Positions 7,679 to 13,174 of a DNA stretch of 13,174 bases are shown one piece after another; the first letter of the stretch is position 1; each line of letters starts with the position of its first letter. The stretch is from contig URDW01000050.1 of the NCBI GenBank assembly GCA_900546735.1, forward strand, positions 1-13,174, in the 5' to 3' direction. The DNA is from an uncultured Oscillospiraceae bacterium. Lineage in GTDB: Bacteria > Bacillota > Clostridia > Oscillospirales > Acutalibacteraceae. A program made the translations under genes and the position numbers. A model generated the notes under the pieces. The model ran no database searches and was not told the DNA's origin. It worked only from the letters and a program-made list of their open reading frames with translations.

Positions 7679-7876
7679 TTATTTATATGGAACAAGGCGC
7701 TTGCATTGCTTCATATTGGTGTCGTCAACGATCGTGGACTTGCGCAGGTTTCTTTTACGCTTGGTGCTTTTTTTGGTAAGAATATGGGATGTGTAGGCGT
7801 GGGCTCTTTTGATTTTGCCCGTTTTCGTTGTTCTGAAACGTTTTTTTGCGCCACTGTGCGTTTTGATTTTTGGCAT
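7679..7876 (-). CDS. rpmI: Large ribosomal subunit protein bL35
   Basis: This 65-aa, very basic protein starts [20 protein letters not shown], the diagnostic L35 N-terminus, and has [22 protein letters not shown] in the middle. The frame is open further upstream, but the ATG at 7876 is preceded by GGAGGAAT and gives the exact family start and length. It lies 25 nt after infC and 38 nt before rplT, the conserved infC-rpmI-rplT order. Confidence 0.98.
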   Translation of the reverse strand: MPKIKTHSGAKKRFRTTKTGKIKRAHAYTSHILTKKSTKRKRNLRKSTIVDDTNMKQCKRLVPYK

Positions 7877-7901
7877 TTTTATTCCTCCAACATTTAATTT
7901 A

Positions 7902-8417
7902 CTATTTATCTTTGCGCGACATGAACATAAGGATCTGCCGCCCTTCCAGCTTTGGCTGTTTGTCAACAGCACCGTCTTCCGCCAATGCCTCTGCAAAGCG
8001 CTTCATAGTAGCCTCGCCCAGTTCGGGGTGGCCCATTTCACGGCCGCGCAGACGGATCGACACCTTCAGTTTATTGCCGGCGGCAAGAAACTTTTTGGCG
8101 TGGTTGACTTTTGTGTTGAAATCGTGCACATCAATGTTCAGCGAAAGGCGGATCTCTTTCGTTTCAATCACTTTCTGGTTTTTGCGCGCTTCCTTTTCAC
8201 GTTTTGCTTTTTCAAAACGGTACTTGCCGTAATCCATGATCTTGCACACGGGCGGCTTGGACTGCGGCGCAATTTTGACCAGGTCAAGATTGCTGTCCTC
8301 AGCGATCCTTAACGCTTCTTTCGCGCTCATAATGCCGAGCTGTTCACCTGTAGCAGAAATCAGGCGCACTTCCCGGTCCTTGATTTCATTGTTGATCTGC
8401 TGCGTTTCTTTGCTGAT
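7902..8417 (-). CDS. infC: Translation initiation factor IF-3, probable AUC start
   Basis: IF3 binds the 30S subunit, blocks premature 50S joining and proofreads the start codon and initiator tRNA. Two domains joined by a charged helix are visible: the N-domain with [13 protein letters not shown] (7-19) and [16 protein letters not shown], the linker [13 protein letters not shown], and the C-domain with [14 protein letters not shown] and [16 protein letters not shown]. There is no ATG at the conserved N-terminus. I place the start at ATC (8417), giving M-S-K-E, 171 aa. As I recall, this aligns with the Geobacillus IF3 start (M-S-K-D, from AUU), and AAGGTG lies 6 nt upstream. The alternative is GTG at 8426 (174 aa) with a cramped SD. 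A TTG at 8459 is unlikely because it lies inside the leader hairpin. AUU/AUC starts are known in infC, where they let IF3 repress its own synthesis. Confidence 0.93.
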   Translation of the reverse strand: MSKETQQINNEIKDREVRLISATGEQLGIMSAKEALRIAEDSNLDLVKIAPQSKPPVCKIMDYGKYRFEKAKREKEARKNQKVIETKEIRLSLNIDVHDFNTKVNHAKKFLAAGNKLKVSIRLRGREMGHPELGEATMKRFAEALAEDGAVDKQPKLEGRQILMFMSRKDK

Positions 8418-8423
8418 GAAAAA

Positions 8424-8429
8424 CACCTT
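8424..8429 (-). promoter_or_regulatory. Ribosome binding site that decides the infC start
   Basis: AAGGTG on the minus strand, 6 nt (TTTTTC) before ATC at 8417. The GTG inside this element (8426..8424) is the competing start; its own SD would be AAAGG with only a 4-nt gap. The spacing favours ATC. Confidence 0.6.
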
Positions 8430-8437
8430 ACCTTTAC

Positions 8438-8473
8438 AAAAATAAATGTGCGAACGCAAAGCGCCCGCACATT
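8438..8473 (-). terminator. Leader attenuator hairpin upstream of infC
   Basis: On the minus strand the 13-nt arms 8473..8461 and 8457..8445 pair completely (AAUGUGCG with CGCACAUU, two G-U pairs, then CGC with GCG) around a UUU loop. UAUUUUU (8444..8438) follows. The hairpin lies in the leader between the infC promoter and the infC ribosome binding site, so it has the form and position of a transcription attenuator. In B. subtilis this operon is known to be controlled by L20-dependent premature termination in the leader. Whether L20 acts here is inference. Confidence 0.7.
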
Positions 8474-8529
8474 ACCAAACTGCAAATCAAGCAAAATTCA
8501 GTATTGCCCTTTTCGCAAAGCTGAAGGGG

Positions 8530-8545
8530 AGAACGGGTGCGTTCT
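8530..8545 (-). other. Upstream hairpin in the infC leader
   Basis: Minus strand AGAACG, CACC, CGUUCT: a 6-bp stem with a 4-nt loop, about 10 nt after the predicted transcription start. Its 5' arm and loop contain GAACGCA, complementary over 7 nt to UGCGUUC in the 3' half of the attenuator hairpin. The two could therefore form an alternative (antiterminator) pairing. Confidence 0.4.
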
Positions 8546-8561
8546 GCTTTGTTGTGATGGT

Positions 8562-8590
8562 ATGATAGCACAAAGAAAGCGCTTTGTCAA
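8562..8590 (-). promoter_or_regulatory. Sigma-A promoter of infC-rpmI-rplT
   Basis: Minus strand consensus -35 TTGACA (8585..8590), exactly 17 nt of spacer, and -10 TATCAT (8562..8567), one mismatch from TATAAT, preceded by TGC (extended -10). The predicted start is near 8555, giving a leader of about 138 nt before the ATC start. Confidence 0.85.
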
Positions 8591-8598
8591 GCACTTTC
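8575..8598 (-). terminator. Weak terminator-like hairpin after mltG, enclosing the infC -35
   Basis: Starting 8 nt after the mltG stop, minus strand GAAAGUGC (8598..8591) pairs with GCGCUUUC (8582..8575), 8 bp with one U-G pair. The 8-nt loop contains the TTGACA of the infC promoter. Only TTTGTG follows, so termination would be weak and some read-through from mltG into infC is likely. Confidence 0.4.
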
Positions 8599-8606
8599 TT
8601 TTCCGG

Positions 8607-9638
8607 TCACTTCCAGGGGTACTGTTCTTTCTGCGCCTCGAACTCTGCACCAGTTGCAGCAAAATGGAATTCACCGTTCAGGTCTGAGAAGAAATAGAGG
8701 TAATCCGTATCGGCCGGGTTGAGCGCCGCCTCGATCATGTCGAGCCCCGGGTTTGTGATCGGCCCGGCGGGCAGCCCCTCGCACCGGTAGGTGTAGTAGG
8801 TGTCGTAAAGGTCGCGCGAAAAGCCGTAATCCAGCAGTTTGGCGCCATAATAATAGGTGACGTCGCACTGCAGCTTAATGCCCTGCTCCAGGCGGTTGTG
8901 CAGCACAGACGAGATGTTTGCCTTTGAATCCTCGCTGAGCGCCTCTTCCTGAATGACCGAAGCGAGCGTAACGACTTCAAACAGCGAATAGCCGCTGTTT
9001 TGCACCTGCTGTTTGATCGAATCGCTCAGGCGGTCGTCAAACGCCGAGAGCATTGTGTCTACAATGTCGCGCGCATCAGAATTCTCACCGAAATCATATG
9101 TGGCCGGGAACAAAAAGCCCTCCAGAATAAAACCGACCGTGTCCGGATCCGGAAAATCCTTGAGCCAGTCGTAATCATAATCGGTATCCGAAACAGCGGC
9201 ATAAAAATCATCCGCCTTGCAGATGTTGTTTTCCTCCAGGATCTGCGCGATCTGGAACACATCGCTGCCCTCGGGCACCGTAACCTTGACCGTTTTATGC
9301 GAAACATCGGGATTTTGCAGCTTTTCGGCGATCTGCGCATAGCTCATGCCGCCGGTCATTTCGTACTCCCCATTGATATAAACGAAATCCGGGTAATTCT
9401 TTTCCATATATTCACGCCAGCTGCGCGCAAAACGGATGATGCCGTTATCCTTCAGATCGCTGCTGATTTCGTAGGCAAAATCCTCTGCCTCAATATTCAG
9501 GCGGTAAGTCGTTTCTTTCTGTGTCAGCTTGCCCTGCTCGTCCAGTTTATAAACAACACCAACTGTCAGCATGGCCAGTCCGGCGGCTATCACAGCGATC
9601 GCTACAGCCATCCAGACGATCATTTTCCTGCTTTTCAT
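8607..9638 (-). CDS. mltG: Endolytic murein transglycosylase MltG (YceG-like)
   Basis: MltG is an inner-membrane enzyme that cuts nascent glycan strands and so sets their length. The 343-aa protein has one N-terminal membrane segment (about 6-30) and an extracytoplasmic part. A LysM-like subdomain includes VTVPEGSDVFQIAQIL (119-134). The catalytic YceG domain shows LEGFLFPATY (172-181), LASVIQEEA (225-233), NRLEQGIKLQCDVTYYYG (248-265) and GLPAGPITNPG (288-298). The family block is usually A-S-I-(I/V)-E-K-E; here it is A-S-V-I-Q-E-E, keeping the last glutamate (E232), the likely catalytic one, with Q230 at the first. The ATG at 9638 has AGGGGAT about 6 nt upstream. It follows the GNAT gene by 24 nt, and both share the promoter at 10122..10150. 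Confidence 0.95.
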   Translation of the reverse strand: MKSRKMIVWMAVAIAVIAAGLAMLTVGVVYKLDEQGKLTQKETTYRLNIEAEDFAYEISSDLKDNGIIRFARSWREYMEKNYPDFVYINGEYEMTGGMSYAQIAEKLQNPDVSHKTVKVTVPEGSDVFQIAQILEENNICKADDFYAAVSDTDYDYDWLKDFPDPDTVGFILEGFLFPATYDFGENSDARDIVDTMLSAFDDRLSDSIKQQVQNSGYSLFEVVTLASVIQEEALSEDSKANISSVLHNRLEQGIKLQCDVTYYYGAKLLDYGFSRDLYDTYYTYRCEGLPAGPITNPGLDMIEAALNPADTDYLYFFSDLNGEFHFAATGAEFEAQKEQYPWK

Positions 9639-9662
9639 CTTTTATCCCCTAAATCGTTGTAT

Positions 9663-10097
9663 TTAAAGTGCCTTGGCCATCGGGCTGTGCGGCAGGCCCC
9701 GGTCGATGATATCTTTGCCGCAGATCTTAAAGCCGTACTTTTCATAAAACGGCACAGCTTTCGGCTGCGCGTCCACATAAACACGCTCTGCACCGAGGGA
9801 AGCAGCCTTTTCAAGAAGCGCCGAAACGATCTGCCCGCCGACGCCCTTGCCGCGGTGCTCCCTGCGCACGGCGATGCGGCCGATTTTATACTTGCCGCCA
9901 ATCACCAAACGGCCTGTACCGATGATGCGTGCCCCCTCATAGGCGGCTGCAAAATAAGCACCGGACGTCACCTCGTCAAACAGGTCAAACTCCTGCGACG
10001 CAATAACGCCCTGTTCCGCAATAAACACATCGGTGCGGATGTCGCGAACTGCCGAAAAATCCGTATCAAACGGTGTGATGAATTTGATTTCAGCCAT
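9663..10097 (-). CDS. GNAT family N-acetyltransferase (ElaA/YjcF-like)
   Basis: This 144-aa protein is a single GNAT domain, expected to move an acetyl group from acetyl-CoA to an amine; the substrate is unknown. Visible blocks are VFIAEQGV (24-31), IIGTGRLV (58-65), the acetyl-CoA motif IGRIAVRREHRGKGVG (72-87, with R82-G-K-G-V-G87), DAQPKAVPFYEKYGF (109-123) and a GLPHSPM tail (134-140). The V(F)xEEQG start and the GxPHxxM end are typical of the ElaA/YjcF branch. The frame stays open to 10274, but ATG 10097 is chosen for its GAGGTTG site and because the promoter start falls at about 10115. The Met five codons earlier lies within that site. It forms an operon with mltG. Confidence 0.88.
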   Translation of the reverse strand: MAEIKFITPFDTDFSAVRDIRTDVFIAEQGVIASQEFDLFDEVTSGAYFAAAYEGARIIGTGRLVIGGKYKIGRIAVRREHRGKGVGGQIVSALLEKAASLGAERVYVDAQPKAVPFYEKYGFKICGKDIIDRGLPHSPMAKAL

Positions 10098-10103
10098 AGA
10101 ACA

Positions 10104-10110
10104 CAACCTC
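10104..10110 (-). promoter_or_regulatory. Ribosome binding site that decides the GNAT start
   Basis: GAGGTTG on the minus strand, 6 nt before ATG 10097. It overlaps an upstream in-frame ATG (10112..10110), which excludes that codon as the likely start. Confidence 0.6.
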
Positions 10111-10121
10111 ATTTCGACATT

Positions 10122-10150
10122 ACTATACCATAACGATATGCAATTTTCAA
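10122..10150 (-). promoter_or_regulatory. Sigma-A promoter of the GNAT-mltG operon
   Basis: Minus strand -35 TTGAAA (10145..10150), 17-nt spacer, -10 TATAGT (10122..10127) with a TGG extension before it. Each hexamer has one mismatch. The start would be near 10115, giving a very short leader of about 18 nt. Two direct copies of ATTGCAT (minus strand, 10150..10156 and 10138..10144) flank the -35 and could be an operator. Confidence 0.8.
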
Positions 10151-10255
10151 TGCAATCAAAAGCAGTTTGTAGATTATTTACAAAAATATGCGCCGAAGAA
10201 GCAGACATTAAAAATGAAATCCATAAATATCCTATGCCGCTGCGGACTTTTTGAC

Positions 10256-10291
10256 AAAAATACAGCGGGCACACGCATTTCGTGCCCGCTG
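10256..10291 (-). terminator. Intrinsic terminator after the SCP2-like gene
   Basis: Twelve nt after the stop at 10304, the minus strand forms a perfect 10-bp stem, CAGCGGGCAC with GTGCCCGCTG (10282..10291 and 10263..10272). It has a 9-nt loop and is followed by TATTTTT (10262..10256). It ends the transketolase unit; the remaining 10157..10255 is AT-rich and holds nothing I recognise. Confidence 0.92.
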
Positions 10292-10303
10292 CAAAAACAT
10301 ATT

Positions 10304-11098
10304 TTATTTGGCCAAAGCGCCGATCAGCATCATATAGTCGCCGATCTGTGCGCCAAATTCCGGCGCTCCCTCCATGATGAGCTTTTTCTGCTTGGTGGAT
10401 TCCAGCATATCGTCCGTGCCAAGCAGGATGCCGAGCGCGGAACGCGGCGTGTCAAACGCCATGCAGAAAAACGGCTTGGAGCGCTTGTAGACACCGCGGC
10501 CGGCGCGTGATTTGCCGGCTTTGATGCGCAGGTAGGCAGACACCTCGTCGTGCCCCTCCACGCGCCAGGCATAGACGCGGTCAGGGCTCTTGGAAGTCCA
10601 CTCGCGAATGGCCGGGTGGCCCAGCTTGTTCAGCTGGGAAATACCGGAAGAAAGCAGATAGAAATAAAGTTTGCAAAGCAGCAGCTGCGTTGCCTCGTCC
10701 TCCGGCGCCTCGGCAATGGAGAGCAGAGAACTCATTTTCAAAAGCGCCTGCATAAATTTTAAGAACTTGCCGAAAGAATGGATCTTGAACTTCGGCAAAG
10801 AGGTCATCTGCCCCTTGAAAAAGGCGTTCATCTTTTCCAGGGAAGAAAACTCCAGTTCAGCATCGATCTTCTGCTGGCCGAAATACTCGCCCAGTTTCAC
10901 GTTCCAGACGCCGTCTTCAACAATGAAATGCGTGGCCTCTTTCTCCTGAGCATTCTTTTTGGCAGAAACCTGGTAAATGGCGTTTACGCCCTCAAATTTT
11001 GCCCTGATATCCGGGCAATCGGACGCAATGGTTTTTAACAGCGGCAGCGCCGCGTTCATAAACACCTTGTTGGTGTAAATCGTTTCGTTCGTTGACAT
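10304..11098 (-). CDS. Uncharacterised protein with two SCP2-like domains
   Basis: I do not recognise this 264-aa protein by family. It has no signal peptide or clear membrane segment and is rich in Lys and hydrophobic residues. Two stretches share the rhythm of SCP2 (sterol carrier protein 2) lipid-binding folds. The first is about 36-120: GVNAIYQV, THFIVEDGVWNVKLG, DAELEFSSLEKMNAFFKG. The second is about 170-262: DRVYAWRVEG, AYLRIKAG, KPFFCMAFDTPRSALGILLG, then KLIMEGAPEFGAQIGDYMM. In each, a YxV strand and an xxIxxG strand come before a hydrophobic 'F/M-x-F' strand and a 'helix-xx-LxG' segment. A helical linker (about 121-165) joins them. If correct, a role in binding a lipid or other hydrophobic ligand is possible. 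The ATG at 11098 has AAAGGAG 7 nt upstream. It lies 48 nt after the transketolase C subunit with no terminator between, so co-transcription is likely. Confidence 0.75.
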   Translation of the reverse strand: MSTNETIYTNKVFMNAALPLLKTIASDCPDIRAKFEGVNAIYQVSAKKNAQEKEATHFIVEDGVWNVKLGEYFGQQKIDAELEFSSLEKMNAFFKGQMTSLPKFKIHSFGKFLKFMQALLKMSSLLSIAEAPEDEATQLLLCKLYFYLLSSGISQLNKLGHPAIREWTSKSPDRVYAWRVEGHDEVSAYLRIKAGKSRAGRGVYKRSKPFFCMAFDTPRSALGILLGTDDMLESTKQKKLIMEGAPEFGAQIGDYMMLIGALAK

Positions 11099-11146
11099 AA
11101 TCGACTCCTTTCAGAATGACAGGCATAGCCCGGGTGCGCAAATTCT

Positions 11147-12160
11147 TTAGAATTCGTCGTCCCAGTTATCATCCTCTTCAAAGTCTTTATGCATGACCTC
11201 AGAAACGGCGGCGACGATGCCGTTTGCATCGATACCGGCCAGGCTCATAAGATCCTCATGCAGACCGATCGTGGAGAAAGCATCCTGATGGCCGAGCATT
11301 TTGAAGGCGCACGCCTTGCCGCTGCGGGCGATCACATCACCGACGGCAGCGCCGAGACCGCCGACCACACTGTGGTCCTCGGCCGTGATGATGCGGCGCG
11401 TGTCCATAATGGCAGACATGACCGCTTCCTCGTCGAGCGGTTTGATGGTGTGCATGTTGAGCACGCGGACTTTCAGGCCGGCGTCCGCCTCCAGCATCTG
11501 GGCGGCCTGCATGGCCTGGTAGACACAGGAGCCGCAGGCAATGACGGTGATGTCCGTGCCGTCGCGCATGACTTTGGCTTTGCCATACTCGAACGTGCAG
11601 TCGTTCAGGTCTTTATAAATGATCTGGTCAAAGCCGCGGTTGATGCGGATATAGACCGGGCCGTCAATGTCGTAAGCCGCTTTTACAGCGTGGTACGTTT
11701 CCACACCGTCGCACGGGCAGATAACGCTCATGTGCGGCAGCACGCGCATGCAGGCCATGTCGATCAGGGAATGGTGGGTAGAGCCCGCCTGGCCGAATGA
11801 CGTGCCGGCGTGCGTTGCAATGATCTTGACCGGCACATTCATGTAGCAGATGTCGGTATGGATCTGGTCGAGCGAACGGGCCGCCGTAAAGATGGCGAAT
11901 GTAGAAGCAAACGGGATCAGGCCGGATTTTGCCATGCCGGCCGCCACGCCGAACATGTTTTGCTCAGCAATGCCGACGTTGAAAAAGCGCTGCGGGAATT
12001 TTTCACCGAACATGCCGATTTTTGTGGATTTGGCCAGGTCGGCCGTAAGCGCAACCACGTCGCCGTGTTCGGCACCGAGTTCACAAAGCGCCTTGCCGTA
12101 ATATTCGGCCGTAGAGAGCGCTGTTGTTTCCGTCATTGTATAAGTCAAAGAACCAGCCAT
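11147..12160 (-). CDS. Transketolase, C-terminal (pyrimidine-binding) subunit
   Basis: Transketolase moves two-carbon units between sugar phosphates in the non-oxidative pentose phosphate pathway, with thiamine diphosphate (ThDP). In many anaerobes the enzyme is split; this 337-aa chain is the second half. NVGIAEQNMFGVAAGMA (61-77) holds the glutamate that activates ThDP (E66). FASTFAIFTAARSLDQI (84-100) and HAGTSFGQAGSTHHSLIDM (117-135) complete the pyrimidine domain. The C-terminal domain follows (about 195-315), with TVIACGS, TIKPLDEEAV and TAEDHSVVGGLGAAV. The tail is acidic (DFEEDDNWDDEF). The ATG at 12160 is 3 nt after the N subunit, with GGAGG inside that gene's last codons. A DXP-synthase-like or other ThDP enzyme is less likely given the neighbouring N subunit. 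Confidence 0.95.
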   Translation of the reverse strand: MAGSLTYTMTETTALSTAEYYGKALCELGAEHGDVVALTADLAKSTKIGMFGEKFPQRFFNVGIAEQNMFGVAAGMAKSGLIPFASTFAIFTAARSLDQIHTDICYMNVPVKIIATHAGTSFGQAGSTHHSLIDMACMRVLPHMSVICPCDGVETYHAVKAAYDIDGPVYIRINRGFDQIIYKDLNDCTFEYGKAKVMRDGTDITVIACGSCVYQAMQAAQMLEADAGLKVRVLNMHTIKPLDEEAVMSAIMDTRRIITAEDHSVVGGLGAAVGDVIARSGKACAFKMLGHQDAFSTIGLHEDLMSLAGIDANGIVAAVSEVMHKDFEEDDNWDDEF

Positions 12161-12163
12161 GAT

Positions 12164-13060
12164 TTACGCCTCCTTCTCTACACGCGCAACACGCGTTTCA
12201 TAATACTTATCCAGACTGGCAAGGCATGCTTTATAGCGTTCGTCATTGAGCGCGCCGTAATGCCAGTGATAATCGTCTTCCATAAAATCAATGCCGGCGC
12301 CTTTGTATGTGTCCAGCACGATGCAAAACGGCTGTTCGCCGCCGCTGTAATGGTTTTCAACGGCCTGCTCCAGCGCGCCGTTGATTTCGCGGATGTTCTG
12401 CCCGTCTACGCGCACCGTCTTAAAGCCGAACGCTTCAAACTTCTTGTCGATCGGTTCGACCTTCATTTCATCGTCTACACGGCCGTCGATCATGCACTTA
12501 TTGGCGTCCACCACCACAACGGTGTTGGTGATCTTGAACTGGGCGATCGTCATGGCCGCCTCCCAGTTAGAGCCCTCGTTGAGCTCGCCGTCGCCGGTCA
12601 GCACATAGGTCATGTAATCGATCCCGCGCACACGCCCGGCCAGTGCCATACCGGCCGCCAGGCTCATGCCGTGGCCGAGTGAACCGGAAGAGGCGTCTAC
12701 GCCCTTGATCTTGTTGCAGTCCAGATGCATACCGAACTGCGAACCGGTGAGGTTAAAGTTTTTCAGCCCCTCAATATCCATAAAACCATAGTCACACAGA
12801 AGCGGCGCATAGCCGACGGCGGCGTGGCCCTTGGAAAGGATAAAGCGGTCGCGGTCTTCTTTTTGCGGGTCTTTCGGGTCCGCATTCAGGAAGCGGTAAT
12901 AGAGCGTGGTCATAAAGTCCATTGCGCTGAGCGCGCCGCCGATATGGCCGCTGCCGCCCCACACCGTTGTTTCGACCGTCAGCCTTCTGAGCTCATCGGC
13001 CTTTTTTTCAAGGCGCAGCCATTCGGCTTTGTCGAACGGCTTCAATTCTTTTCTTGGCAT
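12164..13060 (-). CDS. Transketolase, N-terminal (diphosphate-binding) subunit
   Basis: This 298-aa chain is the first half of a split transketolase and should form the active site together with the C subunit next to it. GSGHIGGALSAMDFMTTLYY (36-55) and LSKGHA (75-80) are typical substrate-side blocks. SSGSLGHGMSLAAGMA (124-139) follows. The ThDP/Mg diphosphate motif begins GDGELNEGSNWEAAM (156-170) and closes at VVVDANK (182-188). The C-terminal part contains IVLDTYKGAGIDFMEDDYHWHYG, as in transketolases. The ATG at 13060 has AGGGGGA upstream. It is the first complete gene of its unit; anything upstream is lost at the right adapter. It may belong to central carbon metabolism or to a sugar-specific cluster; the window cannot tell. 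Confidence 0.95.
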   Translation of the reverse strand: MPRKELKPFDKAEWLRLEKKADELRRLTVETTVWGGSGHIGGALSAMDFMTTLYYRFLNADPKDPQKEDRDRFILSKGHAAVGYAPLLCDYGFMDIEGLKNFNLTGSQFGMHLDCNKIKGVDASSGSLGHGMSLAAGMALAGRVRGIDYMTYVLTGDGELNEGSNWEAAMTIAQFKITNTVVVVDANKCMIDGRVDDEMKVEPIDKKFEAFGFKTVRVDGQNIREINGALEQAVENHYSGGEQPFCIVLDTYKGAGIDFMEDDYHWHYGALNDERYKACLASLDKYYETRVARVEKEA

Positions 13061-13138
13061 TGATTTTCCCCCTAAATTTTATTTAAGCGCGGCGCCAGCC
13101 GCAAATTTACGCAAGTTAAAATATCAATCCAGCTTGAT
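13061..13138 (-). promoter_or_regulatory. Upstream leader of transketolase, truncated
   Basis: Only 78 nt of native sequence remain upstream of the N subunit. They contain the ribosome binding site AGGGGGA and a small GC hairpin, GCGGC-TGGC-GCCGC on the minus strand (13089..13102). An AT-rich stretch before the hairpin (13103..13130) could hold a -10, but no convincing -35/-10 pair can be named. Confidence 0.35.
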
Positions 13139-13174
13139 CTGTCTCTTATACACATCTCCGAGCCCACGAGACAC
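13139..13174. other. Untrimmed Nextera read-2 (i7 side) adapter
   Basis: 13139..13157 is the Tn5 mosaic end, inverted relative to that at 25..43, and 13158..13172 is the read-2 specific part (CCGAGCCCACGAGAC). The final AC would be the first two bases of an i7 index. This is library sequence and must not be read as genome. Confidence 0.97.

Noticed and set aside
8418..8459. 14-residue N-terminal extension of IF3 from TTG
   Set aside because: This stretch overlaps the attenuator hairpin and the ribosome binding site and does not resemble IF3.
10098..10274. 59-residue N-terminal extension of the GNAT protein
   Set aside because: It crosses the promoter, the operator-like repeat and part of the upstream terminator; the GNAT fold starts at ATG 10097 with a proper ribosome binding site.
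11810..12682. 290-codon open frame on the plus strand across the transketolase genes
   Set aside because: It spans the junction of two well-supported minus-strand genes and reads as a compositional shadow (His/Arg/Val-rich, no domain).
25..13157. 19-bp inverted repeats at both ends, as of a 13-kb Tn5-type transposon
   Set aside because: The repeats are hyperactive Tn5 mosaic ends whose cleaved edge faces inward, and outside them lie Nextera primer sequences and an index. There is no transposase and the cargo is core housekeeping genes.

Overview
The window is 13.1 kb of ordinary bacterial chromosome held between two untrimmed Nextera (Tn5 tagmentation) sequencing adapters, at 1..43 and 13139..13174. 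Native sequence therefore runs from about 44 to 13138. All thirteen genes lie on the minus strand and are tightly packed, with good Shine-Dalgarno sites and sigma-A-type promoters. The gene set points to Bacillota, class Clostridia, probably a moderately GC-rich gut-type Oscillospirales/Ruminococcaceae relative. The evidence is the FAD/folate-dependent TrmFO, the order infC-rpmI-rplT followed by a SpoU methyltransferase, the neighbours dprA-topA-trmFO, and a transketolase split into two subunits. The genus cannot be set from this sequence.

In transcription order (right to left) there are four units. (1) 13060 to 10304: transketolase N-terminal subunit, transketolase C-terminal subunit, then an unrecognised 264-aa protein that looks like two SCP2-type folds. 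The unit ends at a strong intrinsic terminator (10256..10291). (2) 10097 to 8607: a small GNAT acetyltransferase and the cell-wall lytic transglycosylase mltG, from a clear promoter (10122..10150). (3) 8417 to 7287: infC-rpmI-rplT (IF3, L35, L20). It starts at a near-consensus promoter (8562..8590) and has a leader with a 13-bp terminator-like hairpin just before infC. It ends at a strong terminator (7241..7279). (4) 7082 to 44: SpoU-type RNA methyltransferase, dprA, topA, trmFO, plsX and rnc. Adjacent genes abut or overlap at nearly every junction, and rnc is cut off by the left adapter.

The content is housekeeping: pentose-phosphate carbon shuffling, peptidoglycan chain termination, translation initiation and ribosomal proteins, rRNA/tRNA modification, DNA uptake and supercoiling, phospholipid synthesis and RNA processing. 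I see no mobile element, CRISPR array, tRNA, rRNA or defence system, and no convincing new system. The points most worth a second look are: the probable AUC start codon and leader attenuator of infC; the tandem SCP2-like protein behind transketolase; plsX joined directly to rnc with no acpP between them; and the adapter-derived ends, which create false coding sequence.
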